From Laspinema olomoucense D3b (GTDB taxonomy: Bacteria; Cyanobacteriota; Cyanobacteriia; Cyanobacteriales; Laspinemataceae): a DNA stretch of 64,000 bases. How positions within the stretch are numbered: the first letter of the stretch is position 1; each line of letters starts with the position of its first letter. This document shows positions 44,526-53,173 of the stretch, piece by piece. Position numbers and translations under genes: made by a program. The stretch is taken from positions 22,696 through 86,695 of the forward strand of contig NZ_JAMXFA010000004.1 in the NCBI RefSeq assembly GCF_025370785.1, written 5' to 3'. Under the pieces are notes generated by a model that saw nothing but the letters and a program-made list of their open reading frames with translations, ran no database searches and had not been told where the DNA came from.

Positions 44526-44557
44526 TTAAGCCGCACCAGTCGTCTGGTGCGGCTTAA
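44526..44557. other. Perfect 14-base-stem hairpin
   Basis: TTAAGCCGCACCAG and CTGGTGCGGCTTAA are perfect complements around TCGT. It stands in the spacer between the small membrane gene and the toxin-antitoxin pair, in which no gene is seen. No T-run follows on either strand, so it may be an operator or a structured leader of the small membrane gene rather than a terminator. Confidence 0.6.
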
Positions 44558-44822
44558 AATACTTGGCAGACATTATAACACTACACTCTCTAGTGTTGTC
44601 AAGATAGAGCCACAGGTTAAACAGTGGAGAAACTCCAATGGCTTATTTTTTTGTAAATTATTGCAGATTGCCAACTATTGCCTATGTGATCCAGTAAAAT
44701 AACGCTTTATAATTTTCCCCTGAAGTTTTGTTCAGAAATTTGTTGCTTACAAAATTATGTAACACATTTCATGTTATTGTTAATCTGTTATATGTTTTAA
44801 ACAGCCTTGTTCTACAGAATGC

Positions 44823-44875
44823 ACCTCAGAGGTTAATTTTCAGAGGGATTTGTTAAAATAATTAACCTCTGAGGT
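44823..44875. promoter_or_regulatory. Inverted repeat upstream of the DUF433/DUF5615 pair
   Basis: ACCTCAGAGGTTAAT (44823-44837) and ATTAACCTCTGAGGT (44861-44875) are perfect 15-base complements separated by 23 bases, ending 27 bases before the antitoxin start. The arms themselves contain the palindrome ACCTCAGAGGT (one centre mismatch). Toxin-antitoxin operons are usually autoregulated at such sites. Confidence 0.65.
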
Positions 44876-44902
44876 AGATTTCTGGGACAAGACAGTGAAA
44901 CT

Positions 44903-45256
44903 ATGGATATCGAAAACTATTTTGACTTTCTCTCCCCGGATGATATTCGGCTCAAAGGAACGAGGGTCGGGATTGAAAGTATTCTGTATGAGTACATTTA
45001 TCGCGATCGCACTCCCGAGGAGATTGTCAAACACTTTTCCAGTATTACTTTAGAACAAGTTTATGCTACGATTCTTTATTATTTACACAACAAAGAAGCA
45101 GTGAGTAAGTATATTGCTGACTGGTTAGAGTGGGGACATCAGCAACGAAAAGCACAAGAGATGAACCGTCACCCAGCCGCCACCCGACTCCAGAAACTGC
45201 GAGACGAACTAGAGACAAAGAAACAGGCAAATGACCCTCAAGTATCTCATGGATGA
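44903..45256 (+). CDS. DUF433 family antitoxin-like protein
   Basis: The 117-residue protein has the DUF433 core: DDIRLKGTRVGIESILYEYI, RTPEEIVKHFSSITLEQVYATILYYLHN. This is a winged-helix-like domain of COG2442, commonly the antitoxin partner of DUF5615 PIN-like proteins. A charged helical C-terminal tail (about 75-117) would bind the toxin. Its end overlaps the following gene by 26 bases. The palindrome just upstream fits autoregulation. Confidence 0.9.
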   Translation: MDIENYFDFLSPDDIRLKGTRVGIESILYEYIYRDRTPEEIVKHFSSITLEQVYATILYYLHNKEAVSKYIADWLEWGHQQRKAQEMNRHPAATRLQKLRDELETKKQANDPQVSHG

Positions 45257-45614
45257 AAATGTGGATCCGGTTTATGTAACGCAATTGCGTCAGCAAGCAC
45301 CGGATCTGGTGGTTCGTGCAGTGGGAGAACCTGCCACACCTTCCACCGGAACGAAAGATCCAGAGATTCTGCTTTGGTGTGAAGAATATGAATTCATACT
45401 CGTGACGAATAACCGGCGATCGATGCCAGTTCATTTAACGGAAAATATTGCACAAAATCGCCACATTCCGGGAATTTTTATTCTCAGCCCTAGTTTAAGT
45501 ATCGGTAAAAATATAGAAGAGTTGATATTGATTGCCCAAGGGTCATTTGATGATGAATATCAAGACCAAATCGTTTTTCTGCCCTTGACTCAAGTCGGTG
45601 ATGTTAGGCTGTAA
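45231..45614 (+). CDS. DUF5615 family PIN-like toxin
   Basis: The 127-residue protein begins LKYLMDENVDPVYVTQLR, with the first acidic residues of the PIN-like site. It continues with GTKDPEILLWCEEYEFILVTNNRRSMP, matching the DUF5615 pattern of an acidic residue followed by VTxNxxD-like sequence (here NNRRS). It is the predicted ribonuclease partner of the DUF433 protein, with which it overlaps by 26 bases. The third acidic position is not obvious, so activity is not assured. Confidence 0.87.
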   Translation: MTLKYLMDENVDPVYVTQLRQQAPDLVVRAVGEPATPSTGTKDPEILLWCEEYEFILVTNNRRSMPVHLTENIAQNRHIPGIFILSPSLSIGKNIEELILIAQGSFDDEYQDQIVFLPLTQVGDVRL

Positions 45615-45715
45615 AGTGGATGCCTCGCCCACAGCAGTTGAATGCGATCGCATCCTTCATGTAATTGTCAATTTGTAATGGTTCAAGGCCGATAAAACAG
45701 CGATCGCACCTCCAA

Positions 45716-46081
45716 CTACCCTAATGTCAGCACCCCTGCGGCAAAATCAGCAACCAGCGGTTTATGTCGCAACCACTGCACACCTAAAAGAATCTCTTTG
45801 ACGCGATATCCTCCTAAGACAGGCACAATCCATTCTTCGTTATCAATTAGTACATTTCCCTCATAAAGATTCAAAAATACTTGTCCCCCTGCTGTCTGGA
45901 CTCTTCTTGGATATCCCACAGGCAACCACCCCAAATCCTCTGCTTCTTGGGCATTAATCAGCAGCCAATCGTTGAAACCTGTATCTAGAATTGCCCTGAC
46001 TGGAGAATAGGTGTCATCTACAGCAATTAACCCAATATCAAAGACTAATTCTCCCTTTCTATTAAACTGCCCTGAAATCAT
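45716..46081 (-). CDS. Retropepsin-like aspartic protease (clan AA), copy 1
   Basis: The 121-residue single-domain protein has the clan AA active-site motif ILDTGFNDWLL (Asp-Thr-Gly), the flap-like strand TAGGQVFLNLYEG and the second-half strand KEILLGVQWLRHK. Like viral retropepsins it would have to dimerise to form an active site. It overlaps the upstream gene as ATGA, so translation is coupled. The substrate is unknown. A homologous copy is at 46575-46940. Confidence 0.88.
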   Translation of the reverse strand: MISGQFNRKGELVFDIGLIAVDDTYSPVRAILDTGFNDWLLINAQEAEDLGWLPVGYPRRVQTAGGQVFLNLYEGNVLIDNEEWIVPVLGGYRVKEILLGVQWLRHKPLVADFAAGVLTLG

Positions 46082-46398
46082 ACTCGGTAACAGGATCCCG
46101 TTTCATTGACGCAGTAGACTGCACATTGGGCAAGGGGATATTTTGCCCGGGCCTTCTCTTCTGCTACCCGGTCATCGGAATCGAGAAAATAGTCACCACT
46201 TTCTGGCTCTATGACCATAAACCAGTCGTAATAATCGTTTATCAAATCTGCTTTTGCTCGTTCAAATACTGCGTCACAGCATTTCATTAATTTTTCTAGT
46301 TCTGCCTCTAATTTAGCTATATCTTCAGGTGAGTGCTTGCTGTGAGAGCCACTTTTAAGCTGTCGGGTAGAGCGATGAGTTTTAGATAGTTTTTTCAT
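46078..46398 (-). CDS. Unknown partner protein of the retropepsin, copy 1
   Basis: The 106-residue protein starts at an ATG with AGGAGAA upstream; the frame also reads eight codons further back. A basic, Ser/His-rich N-terminus is followed by an acidic helix (AKLEAELEKLMKCCDAVFER) and a conserved C-terminal part with DYYDWFMVIEPESGDYFLD and YCVNETGSCYRV. No family is recognised. It is always followed here by a retropepsin gene with a four-base overlap; a substrate or regulator role is possible. Confidence 0.8.
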   Translation of the reverse strand: MKKLSKTHRSTRQLKSGSHSKHSPEDIAKLEAELEKLMKCCDAVFERAKADLINDYYDWFMVIEPESGDYFLDSDDRVAEEKARAKYPLAQCAVYCVNETGSCYRV

Positions 46399-46574
46399 GG
46401 GTAATTCTCCTACATCGGTCAATCTTCTATCTCTTATTTTAACTCAGTTCATGAAGAACTCTCTCGAAAATGAGTATAAAAGGGATTGCGTATGGCAAGA
46501 GGCGCGATCGCAACTTTCATGCACTTGTCAATCAGTCATGCTTGTGGCGGATAAAATAGCGATCGCTCTTGTAC

Positions 46575-46940
46575 CTACCCCAAGGTGAGTAACCCTGCGG
46601 CAAAATCGGCAACCAGCCGCTTATATCGCAACCACCGCACACCTAAAAGAATGTCTTTAATTTCGTCTCCCCCTAAAACGGGAACGATCCATTCCTCTTC
46701 ATCTAAGAGTACGATTCCCTCGTAGCGGTTCAAAATTACTGTTCCTCCTGCTGTGCGGGCTTTGCGGGTATCCGGCTGACGCAACCATTCCAAATTCTCC
46801 GCATCTTTGTTATTAATCAGCAACCACTCATTGAACCCCGTATCGAGAATTACTCTAACAGGGCAATGAGTGCGATCGGCAGCAATTAAACCCATGTCAA
46901 AGACTAATTCTCCCTTTCTATTAAATTCTCCATCAATCAT
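46575..46940 (-). CDS. Retropepsin-like aspartic protease (clan AA), copy 2
   Basis: The 121-residue protein is a paralogue of the 45716 gene with the DTG motif ILDTGFNEWLL, TAGGTVILNRYEG and KDILLGVRWLRYK. The start at 46940 is chosen because its ATG overlaps the upstream stop (ATGA), as in copy 1; three extra upstream codons are open. Sequence divergence from copy 1 is moderate while all catalytic features remain, which suggests selection for function. Confidence 0.88.
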   Translation of the reverse strand: MIDGEFNRKGELVFDMGLIAADRTHCPVRVILDTGFNEWLLINNKDAENLEWLRQPDTRKARTAGGTVILNRYEGIVLLDEEEWIVPVLGGDEIKDILLGVRWLRYKRLVADFAAGLLTLG

Positions 46941-47257
46941 ACTCGGCAACAGGCTCCGGTTTCATTGATACAGTAGATGACACAGGCAGTTGTTGGATAT
47001 TTTTCATGTGCTTTTTGTACTGCCAAATCTTCATCTTCGTCGATGAAGTAGTCACCACTTTCTGGCTCAATGACCATAAACCAGTCGTAGAAATCATCTA
47101 TGAGCTTAGGTTTTACTCCCTCAAAAATGGCATCACACCGTTGCATTAATGCCTCTCTTTCTGCCTTGCGTTGGGCTATTTCTTCGGTAGTGTAGTTACT
47201 ATCCGGAAAGACTCTGCCCAGTCGGGGCGTGCGATCGGTGTCAGAAAGTTGTCTCAT
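46937..47257 (-). CDS. Unknown partner protein of the retropepsin, copy 2
   Basis: The 106-residue protein is a paralogue of the 46078 gene: same length, acidic helix QRKAEREALMQRCDAIFEG, then DFYDWFMVIEPESGDYFID and YCINETGACCRV. The N-terminal 30 residues differ most. AGGAGAA precedes the ATG as in copy 1. The 306-base spacer upstream of it, beyond the duplicated promoter-like block, shows no gene. Confidence 0.8.
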   Translation of the reverse strand: MRQLSDTDRTPRLGRVFPDSNYTTEEIAQRKAEREALMQRCDAIFEGVKPKLIDDFYDWFMVIEPESGDYFIDEDEDLAVQKAHEKYPTTACVIYCINETGACCRV

Positions 47258-47563
47258 GGGTTATTCTCCTAAATCAGTTAAGCTTATATTTGTTATTTTA
47301 ACTCAGTTGATGGACAAGTCGCTCGAAAATGAACAAAAAGGGATTTGGTATGATAAAAGGTGCGATCGCAACTTTTATCCCCTTGCCAATCTGTCATATT
47401 GGATAAGGGTAGAAATGGCGATTGCCTCTTGATTCAATGGTCAATTTGTAATATTAGTTAATTAAAGTATTACTAGGTTTTTCAAAACTTATCTCCGCTT
47501 AAGAATAGGATTTGTGGATTAAGTATTATTAGTTATAAAAACACCTAATCCACAACTCTAAAA

Positions 47564-48355
47564 CTACTCTTCGGGTTCAATTCCCGCAGCCCGTAATTGA
47601 GCCGCTAATCGTTCAGCCCGTTGGCGTTCCTGTTCAGCCCGTTGGCGTTCCTGTTCAGCCCGTTGGCGTTCTTGTTCAGCCCGTTGGCGTTCCTGTTCCG
47701 CCTGTTGCCGTTCCTGTTCAATCCGTTCATTACGCCACAAGAGTAAATTGCCCGCTTCATCCCACCACCGTAGCCAGTATCCGGAACGATTTTCTCGTTG
47801 TCCTTCCCAGACTCCTAAAAATAGCTGCATTTCGGGTATCCAATACCGGCTTTGTTCATTGGCGGATTCCAGTTGATACCGCTGATTTTCTCCTAACCGA
47901 TACAGTGCTAATATCCCATTCTCTAAGTCAAAAATGCCATAGTTTTGGACTAGCAAAATCTGCTCATAGTAGAAGAATTTCCCGGGGGGATAGGTTGGTT
48001 TGATAGAATATTCTCCCCCTTCGGTTTCTGATAAAAACTCTAAAATGAGGGAGGGAATTTCCCCTTGCAGTCGCGGGGTATAACTCCGCTCGACTTCCGA
48101 ACGTTTAACGGTAATATGGGGAATGTAAGCCCAATCGGGTGCTTTGACGACTATTTTGCCATTGAAGGTGGCACAAATGCCGTAATTAGTGGGAGTCAAG
48201 GCACTCTCAGGGAGTTTTCCCGCTAACTCCAAACTTTCGGTTAAGGCTGCCGCCAGAGTTGGTTGATTGATGTTATCCACGGGGTCATCAGGCAGCACAA
48301 AATCATCGGGCAACTTTTCCCAGGTGATGGTGTAAGAGGGTGAGTTAGCTAACAT
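47564..48355 (-). CDS. Uma2 family protein with heptad-repeat C-terminal tail
   Basis: The 263-residue protein starts at an ATG preceded by GGCAGGAG; a longer frame exists but lacks such a site. The Uma2 region (about 75-200) includes the strand YTPRLQGEIPSLILEFLSE with the Asp/Glu pattern weaker than in the copy at 13314, then YYEQILLVQNYGIFDLENG and YWIPEMQLFLGVWEG. A C-terminal coiled coil consists of five seven-residue units (QAEQERQR). This longer Uma2 type with a Gln/Glu/Arg tail is common in cyanobacteria. Nuclease activity is uncertain. Confidence 0.88.
   Translation of the reverse strand: MLANSPSYTITWEKLPDDFVLPDDPVDNINQPTLAAALTESLELAGKLPESALTPTNYGICATFNGKIVVKAPDWAYIPHITVKRSEVERSYTPRLQGEIPSLILEFLSETEGGEYSIKPTYPPGKFFYYEQILLVQNYGIFDLENGILALYRLGENQRYQLESANEQSRYWIPEMQLFLGVWEGQRENRSGYWLRWWDEAGNLLLWRNERIEQERQQAEQERQRAEQERQRAEQERQRAEQERQRAERLAAQLRAAGIEPEE
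47611..47715 (-). repeat. 21-bp tandem repeat encoding the Uma2 coiled-coil tail
   Basis: Five units of GTTCAGCCCGTTGGCGTTCC plus T (the last one diverged) encode the heptads AEQERQR. Copy number should be variable by slippage, changing the tail length in steps of seven residues without a frameshift. Confidence 0.9.
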
Positions 48356-48510
48356 GATGACTCCTGCCAGGGTAGGGTTCATTTTTTACTATATCATGGC
48401 TCTGAGTCTGGCGTCTTGTCGGGGTGATTGATGAATCGTCCTGACGCTTAGGGTTTGCTTGAGACATTCAGAAATTGAACCTAATGATAAATCGGTCATA
48501 GGATATCGTT

Positions 48511-48621
48511 GTGGTAACGATTTATCCCAAATCTGAACAAGTCGATATTTCTGCCGATGACATTTGCAGTATTATTACAGACTATGATCAGCAGGAGAGT
48601 GCAAGCCAAGAAGATGCCTAA
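48511..48621 (+). CDS. Possible 36-residue ORF before the flippase-like gene
   Basis: A GTG-started frame encodes VVTIYPKSEQVDISADDICS and an acidic tail ending QQESASQEDA. Composition is protein-like but the frame is short, with a stop just upstream and only a weak ribosome-binding site. It may be a small peptide gene or the end of a decayed gene. The rest of the 48356-48674 spacer shows nothing. Confidence 0.3.
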   Translation: MVTIYPKSEQVDISADDICSIITDYDQQESASQEDA

Positions 48622-48674
48622 GAAACTAAGGCGTGCGCTTTTGTCCCCTTCCACTCACCCTTAATTCTGGATTG

Positions 48675-49619
48675 ATGAAACGACTGATTTCTCTGACGAT
48701 TAGCTTACTCATTCTGGTGGTGATCTACTGGAAAATTGATTTTCCCAGGTTGGTTCAGGTGTTTCAAAATTGCGATCGCCTCTGGATGGTGGTGAGTTTG
48801 GGAATGGTTGTCCCCCTGGTGGCGATTACCAGTTGGCGTTTACAGCAGCTTGCACCCGCAAGTTCAGGGCTAGATTTTCCCGAGGCAAATCGGCTGATTC
48901 TGGCTTCTAGTGTTTTAAATATGGTATTACCCTCGAAAATGGGGGATATTGCTAAGGCTTATTTTATGCGCGATCGCGGTCATTTAAGTGGGTCTTTGGC
49001 CCTCTCGTTGGTCGTGTTTGAAAAAGCCTGTGATTTGCTCTCCTTGCTCTTATGGTGCGTTTTTGGCTTGCTCTTATATCCCGCGAAAGATGCTTTATTT
49101 TGGGCGATGACGACGGGGGTTACAGGAGGATTAATCGTTGGCTTATTCTTGTTGAGTTCTCCTCGGTTTGCGCGGTTATGTTTTGGACTAGCTTCCCGTA
49201 TTGCCCCAAAAAAGATTAAAATTAAGCTTGACAAATTACGCTTTTCCTGGGGGGAAATGCACGATTACTTTTGGGGCGATCGCCGTCGGTTGGTGACGGT
49301 TACGCTTACTTCTATTTTCCTCTGGTTTTGCCATCTCTTACAAATTTGGTTCTTTATCCTCGCCCTGAATGCCTGGACGCCTTTTTTAACCAACCTTGCC
49401 CTCTCTCCCTTAGCCATTCTTGCCGGGTTGATGCCCTTAACCTTTGCAGGAGTCGGAACCAGAGATGCCGCCTTAATTCTGTTTTATCAGCCCTATTTTG
49501 GAGAAGCAACGGGAGCAGCTTTGGGATTACTCTGTACCGCTCGTTATTTGCTCCCAGCAATTGCGGGATTACCGTTTTTAGAGCGATATTTATCTACCCT
49601 CCGCACCCAAAATCGTTAG
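48675..49619 (+). CDS. Flippase-like membrane protein (LPG synthase TM / UPF0104 family)
   Basis: The 314-residue protein has about eight transmembrane segments and the family signatures SVLNMVLPSKMGDIAKAYF near residue 80, FEKACDLLSLLLWCVFG, and LMPLTFAGVGTRDAALI near 260. Proteins of this family (related to the membrane part of MprF) are thought to move lipids or lipid-linked glycans across the membrane and often accompany glycosyltransferases. It is followed 45 bases later by three tandem GT-C-like genes. The ATG at 48675 is preferred over an upstream GTG. Confidence 0.88.
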   Translation: MKRLISLTISLLILVVIYWKIDFPRLVQVFQNCDRLWMVVSLGMVVPLVAITSWRLQQLAPASSGLDFPEANRLILASSVLNMVLPSKMGDIAKAYFMRDRGHLSGSLALSLVVFEKACDLLSLLLWCVFGLLLYPAKDALFWAMTTGVTGGLIVGLFLLSSPRFARLCFGLASRIAPKKIKIKLDKLRFSWGEMHDYFWGDRRRLVTVTLTSIFLWFCHLLQIWFFILALNAWTPFLTNLALSPLAILAGLMPLTFAGVGTRDAALILFYQPYFGEATGAALGLLCTARYLLPAIAGLPFLERYLSTLRTQNR

Positions 49620-49664
49620 GAATCCTCTAAAATTGATTTTCCCGGAAATCGCTGCTGTTTAACT

Positions 49665-51377
49665 ATGAATTATTTACGAAAATTCCTAACTGGCCCTATT
49701 TCCCATCGTTTCAGTCCCGTTGTTATCTTTTGGTTCAGTTTGAGCTTGACTTTTGCGGCCATTTATGGAATTATGGCGTTGCAAAAAGCCTTTAATGGTG
49801 AATATATAGTTCAGGATGATGCGAGGCAGCACGTCTTTTGGATGCAGCGATTTGTGAACCCGGACTTATTCCCAGGCGATTACATTGCCGATTATTTTCA
49901 ATCCGTGGCCCCGGCAGGATATACGGCAGTTTATCGGGGAATGGCACTGTTAGGAATTGAGCCATTATTGTTCAGTAAGTTACTACCGATCGCCCTAGCT
50001 CTCATCACCACAATTTACGGTTTTGGATTAACCTTACAGTTGTTTCCGGTCCCATTGGCTGCATTTATCAGTAGTCTGCTGTTAAATCAAAGTCTATGGA
50101 TGAAATTTGATGTAGTTTCCGCAACTCCCCGCGCTTTTTTATATCCCCTCTTTGTAGGATTTCTCTATTATTTATCTCGAAATCAGTTAGTTGGCAGTTG
50201 TGTGGCGATCGCCCTGTTGGGACTCTTTTATCCCCAGTATGTTTTCATCGGTTCCGCCCTCTTCCTCTTCCGTCTAATTTCTTGGCAATCCTGGCGGATT
50301 TCTCTGTCTCGCAATTGGCGGGATTATCTGTTCTCCGGAATTTGTTTAGCTGTAGCCTTTGCAGTGATGTTGCCTTATGCCTTGAAAACTAATGAATATG
50401 GTCCGGTTTTAACCGCTGCTGACGCCGTGACTTCCCCAGAATTATGGCCCGGAGGAAGGAACCCATTTTACCATGAAAACCCTTTTTATTTCTGGTTAAT
50501 TGGAGAGCGATCGGGAATTCTCCCCCCTGTACTGCCGCCGCTGATTTGGGTGGGAATTGTGTTACCTTGGGTTTGTCGCTATCCCTCCCGGTTTCCTCTA
50601 GTTTCTCAACTTTCTCCAGCAGGGCAGGTATTAAAAAATCTGATTTTGGCGGCACTTTTGATGTTTTTTACGGCTCATTCTGTATTATTTAAACTGCATC
50701 TACCCAGCCGGTATATAGATCATAGTTTTAGAATTGTTTTAGCCGTAGCCACGGGAATTTTGATGGCAATTTTGATGGATTGGGCATTGAAGGTTTTAAC
50801 ACCCTTTTCCGGGCACAGACAACAACTTATGGCAGCAGGCATGATGCTATTTTTCACCGTCGCCCTGATTTTTTATCCCAACTATACGCCGAGTTTTCCT
50901 CGCACGAATTATCGTCCCGGACCCTTTCCGGATTTGTATCAGTTTTTCCAACAGCAACCCCAGGATAGTTTAATTGCTTCTTTAAGCGGGGAAGCGAATA
51001 ATTTACCGACATTTTCCCATCGATCTATTTTAGTCGGGCGAGAATATGCAATTCCCTATCATCAGGGATATTATCGTGAATTTAGCCAACGGATGCGGGA
51101 TGTAATTCGCGCTCAATATAGTGGGGATAAAACCGTGGTGCAAGGGGTGATTGAACAGTATGGCATCGATTTTTGGTTAATTGAGCAATCGGCGTTTGAA
51201 CCAGGGTATTTTGCCCGAAATCGGTGGTTGCAACAGTATCAACCGCAGGCAGATGAGGCGATCGCCTCCTTGGAAGCGGGAACTGTGCCCTTCGTGGCGG
51301 AGGCGATCGCCCGTTGTACGGTGTTTAACACGGGAGATTTGTGGGTCGTCCAATCTCAGTGTATGATCAACGATTAA
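49665..51377 (+). CDS. Polytopic membrane protein, GT-C glycosyltransferase-like, paralogue 1
   Basis: The 570-residue protein has an N-terminal helix, then a first external loop with QDDARQHVFWMQRF (about 51-64) and SVAPAGYT. About ten further helices follow, and finally a soluble C-terminal domain (about 430-570) with GIDFWLIE and a CTVF...DLWVVQ end. Acidic residues in the first periplasmic loop plus this topology are the hallmark of GT-C enzymes that use lipid-linked sugar donors; this is inference. Two homologues follow directly, suggesting an operon. No named family was recognised. Confidence 0.82.
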   Translation: MNYLRKFLTGPISHRFSPVVIFWFSLSLTFAAIYGIMALQKAFNGEYIVQDDARQHVFWMQRFVNPDLFPGDYIADYFQSVAPAGYTAVYRGMALLGIEPLLFSKLLPIALALITTIYGFGLTLQLFPVPLAAFISSLLLNQSLWMKFDVVSATPRAFLYPLFVGFLYYLSRNQLVGSCVAIALLGLFYPQYVFIGSALFLFRLISWQSWRISLSRNWRDYLFSGICLAVAFAVMLPYALKTNEYGPVLTAADAVTSPELWPGGRNPFYHENPFYFWLIGERSGILPPVLPPLIWVGIVLPWVCRYPSRFPLVSQLSPAGQVLKNLILAALLMFFTAHSVLFKLHLPSRYIDHSFRIVLAVATGILMAILMDWALKVLTPFSGHRQQLMAAGMMLFFTVALIFYPNYTPSFPRTNYRPGPFPDLYQFFQQQPQDSLIASLSGEANNLPTFSHRSILVGREYAIPYHQGYYREFSQRMRDVIRAQYSGDKTVVQGVIEQYGIDFWLIEQSAFEPGYFARNRWLQQYQPQADEAIASLEAGTVPFVAEAIARCTVFNTGDLWVVQSQCMIND

Positions 51378-51445
51378 GAGTAAATTCTCGGCCCCTTTCA
51401 CACGGTTTAATTCCGTTCCCTTTCTCCAACTTCACTCTCTTATCT

Positions 51446-53173
51446 ATGGCAATGCCCTATTTGCATCGATTTTTGACAGGTCCCTTGGAAAAATCTCCAA
51501 AATCTACCGTGATTTTTTGGCTGACTTTAACCTTAGTCTTTGCTACATTTTATGGAAGTTTGGTATTACAGCACGCGTTTAGTATCGACTATGTGGTACA
51601 AGATGATGCACGGCAGCACGTTTTTTGGATGCAGCGTTTTATCGACCCCGAATTATTTCCTAATGATTGGATAGCCGATTATTTTCAATCCGTTGCACCA
51701 GCAGGATATACTGCCTTCTATTGGATAATTGCCAAGTTGGGTATTTCTCCGATGCTGTTGCATAAACTCCTACCTCCTATTTTAGGATTAATCACCACAG
51801 TTTTCTGTTTTGGCATCACGATGGAACTGTTGCCGGTGCCAGTTGCGGGATTTATCAGCGCGTTATTGTTAAATCATTATATCTGGATGCGGGATGATGT
51901 GATTTCAGCAACTCCCGTGGCATTTGTTTATCCCCTATTTACCGGATTTCTCTATTATTTATTGCGGCAGAACCTTTTGGGAACAGGGGTATTCGTTGCC
52001 CTTTTGGGGTTATTTTATCCGCAATGTTTGTTAGTTGCCCTTGGAGTTTTAACTTTACAATTTTTGCGTCTTACTGATTGGCGTCCTCATCGGAAGCAAC
52101 CGGGAAAGCTGTATCAATTTTATGGCACTTTATTCGGAATTGCCGCGATAGTTATTATCGCTTATATGTTCAAATCTGATGATTATGGTCCCGTGATTAC
52201 TGCGGCTGAAGCTAAAACTTTGCCGGAGTTTTTAAAGCGGGGTAAAAGTGAGTTTTTTAGCGAGGATTGGGGCCATTACTGGTTTACTGGACAACGCAGC
52301 GGGATGATGCCTCGATTTGGGATAATTTCCCCGCTGATTTTAGGAGCAATTTTACCCCTTCTACTCCGATTTCGTGGGGCTTTTCCTTTGTCGGGGCAGC
52401 TCAAACAGGCAGGTATTTTGCTGGAGATTATTCTGGCATCGTTAGGAATGTTTTTCTTATCTCATCTGCTGTTATTTGAATTACATTTACCCAGTCGCTA
52501 CACGGAACATACCTTTAGGATTGTCAGTGCGATCGCCGCTGGAATCACCGTTACCCTGCTCATGGATACACTGCTGATTTTTGGGGAAAATATAAATAAA
52601 AAAGCTATCACTCGGGTTGGCTGTTACATCATTTTAGCCGCCCTTATTTTAGAACCTTTAGGGTTAAAGAGATTTCCTCGCACTGATTATCAATTTGGGT
52701 ATTTTCCGGAATTATATGAATTTTTTGCCCAACAGCCCAAAGATATTCAAATTGCATCAGTTACCGATGAAGTGAATAATCTTCCTTCATTTAGTCAGCG
52801 GTCAATTTTGATTGGCAATGAAGGGTATGTCGTACCTTATCATAAAAGGTATTATGCAGAAATCCAGGAACGGAGTATCAATTTAATTCACGCCCATTAC
52901 AGCCCCAATTTAGCAGAAGTTGAGCAGTTCATTACCGAATATGGTATTGATTTTTGGTTAATTGAGGAAGATATGTTTACAGCCTCATATCTGAAAACTG
53001 ATCGCTGGATGATGCAATATCAACCGGCTGCGAATCAGGCGATCGCCCAACTGGAAAAAGGCATGACCCCGGTTTTAGCAACAGTTGGCGATCGCTGTAC
53101 CGTATTCCAAATGGGTAAATTGTCTGTCTTAGATTCTGCCTGTATTCTCACTGTCGCTTCATCCCCTCTATGA
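51446..53173 (+). CDS. Polytopic membrane protein, GT-C glycosyltransferase-like, paralogue 2
   Basis: The 575-residue protein repeats the design of paralogue 1: QDDARQHVFWMQRF in the first external loop, SVAPAGYT, the SATPVAFVYPLFTGFLYYLL helix, LLFELHLPSRYTEHTFRI, and the soluble tail with YGIDFWLIEEDMF. The start at 51446 aligns with the paralogues; the frame is open for 35 more codons upstream, but these overlap gene 1. Its stop overlaps the next start as ATGA. Confidence 0.82.
   Translation: MAMPYLHRFLTGPLEKSPKSTVIFWLTLTLVFATFYGSLVLQHAFSIDYVVQDDARQHVFWMQRFIDPELFPNDWIADYFQSVAPAGYTAFYWIIAKLGISPMLLHKLLPPILGLITTVFCFGITMELLPVPVAGFISALLLNHYIWMRDDVISATPVAFVYPLFTGFLYYLLRQNLLGTGVFVALLGLFYPQCLLVALGVLTLQFLRLTDWRPHRKQPGKLYQFYGTLFGIAAIVIIAYMFKSDDYGPVITAAEAKTLPEFLKRGKSEFFSEDWGHYWFTGQRSGMMPRFGIISPLILGAILPLLLRFRGAFPLSGQLKQAGILLEIILASLGMFFLSHLLLFELHLPSRYTEHTFRIVSAIAAGITVTLLMDTLLIFGENINKKAITRVGCYIILAALILEPLGLKRFPRTDYQFGYFPELYEFFAQQPKDIQIASVTDEVNNLPSFSQRSILIGNEGYVVPYHKRYYAEIQERSINLIHAHYSPNLAEVEQFITEYGIDFWLIEEDMFTASYLKTDRWMMQYQPAANQAIAQLEKGMTPVLATVGDRCTVFQMGKLSVLDSACILTVASSPL

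Larger units (their letters stand above)
45640..47440. repeat. Tandem duplication of a two-gene retropepsin module
   Basis: Two units of about 860 bases (about 45716-46574 and 46575-47430) carry the same two genes in the same order plus a homologous upstream region (TTTTAACTCAGTT, CTCTCGAAAATGA and GCGATCGCAACTTT blocks). A third copy of the boundary sequence (GCGATCGCATCCTTCATG, then TTGTCAATTTGTAATG) lies at 45643-45715. The protein copies have diverged clearly, so the duplication is not recent. Confidence 0.8.
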
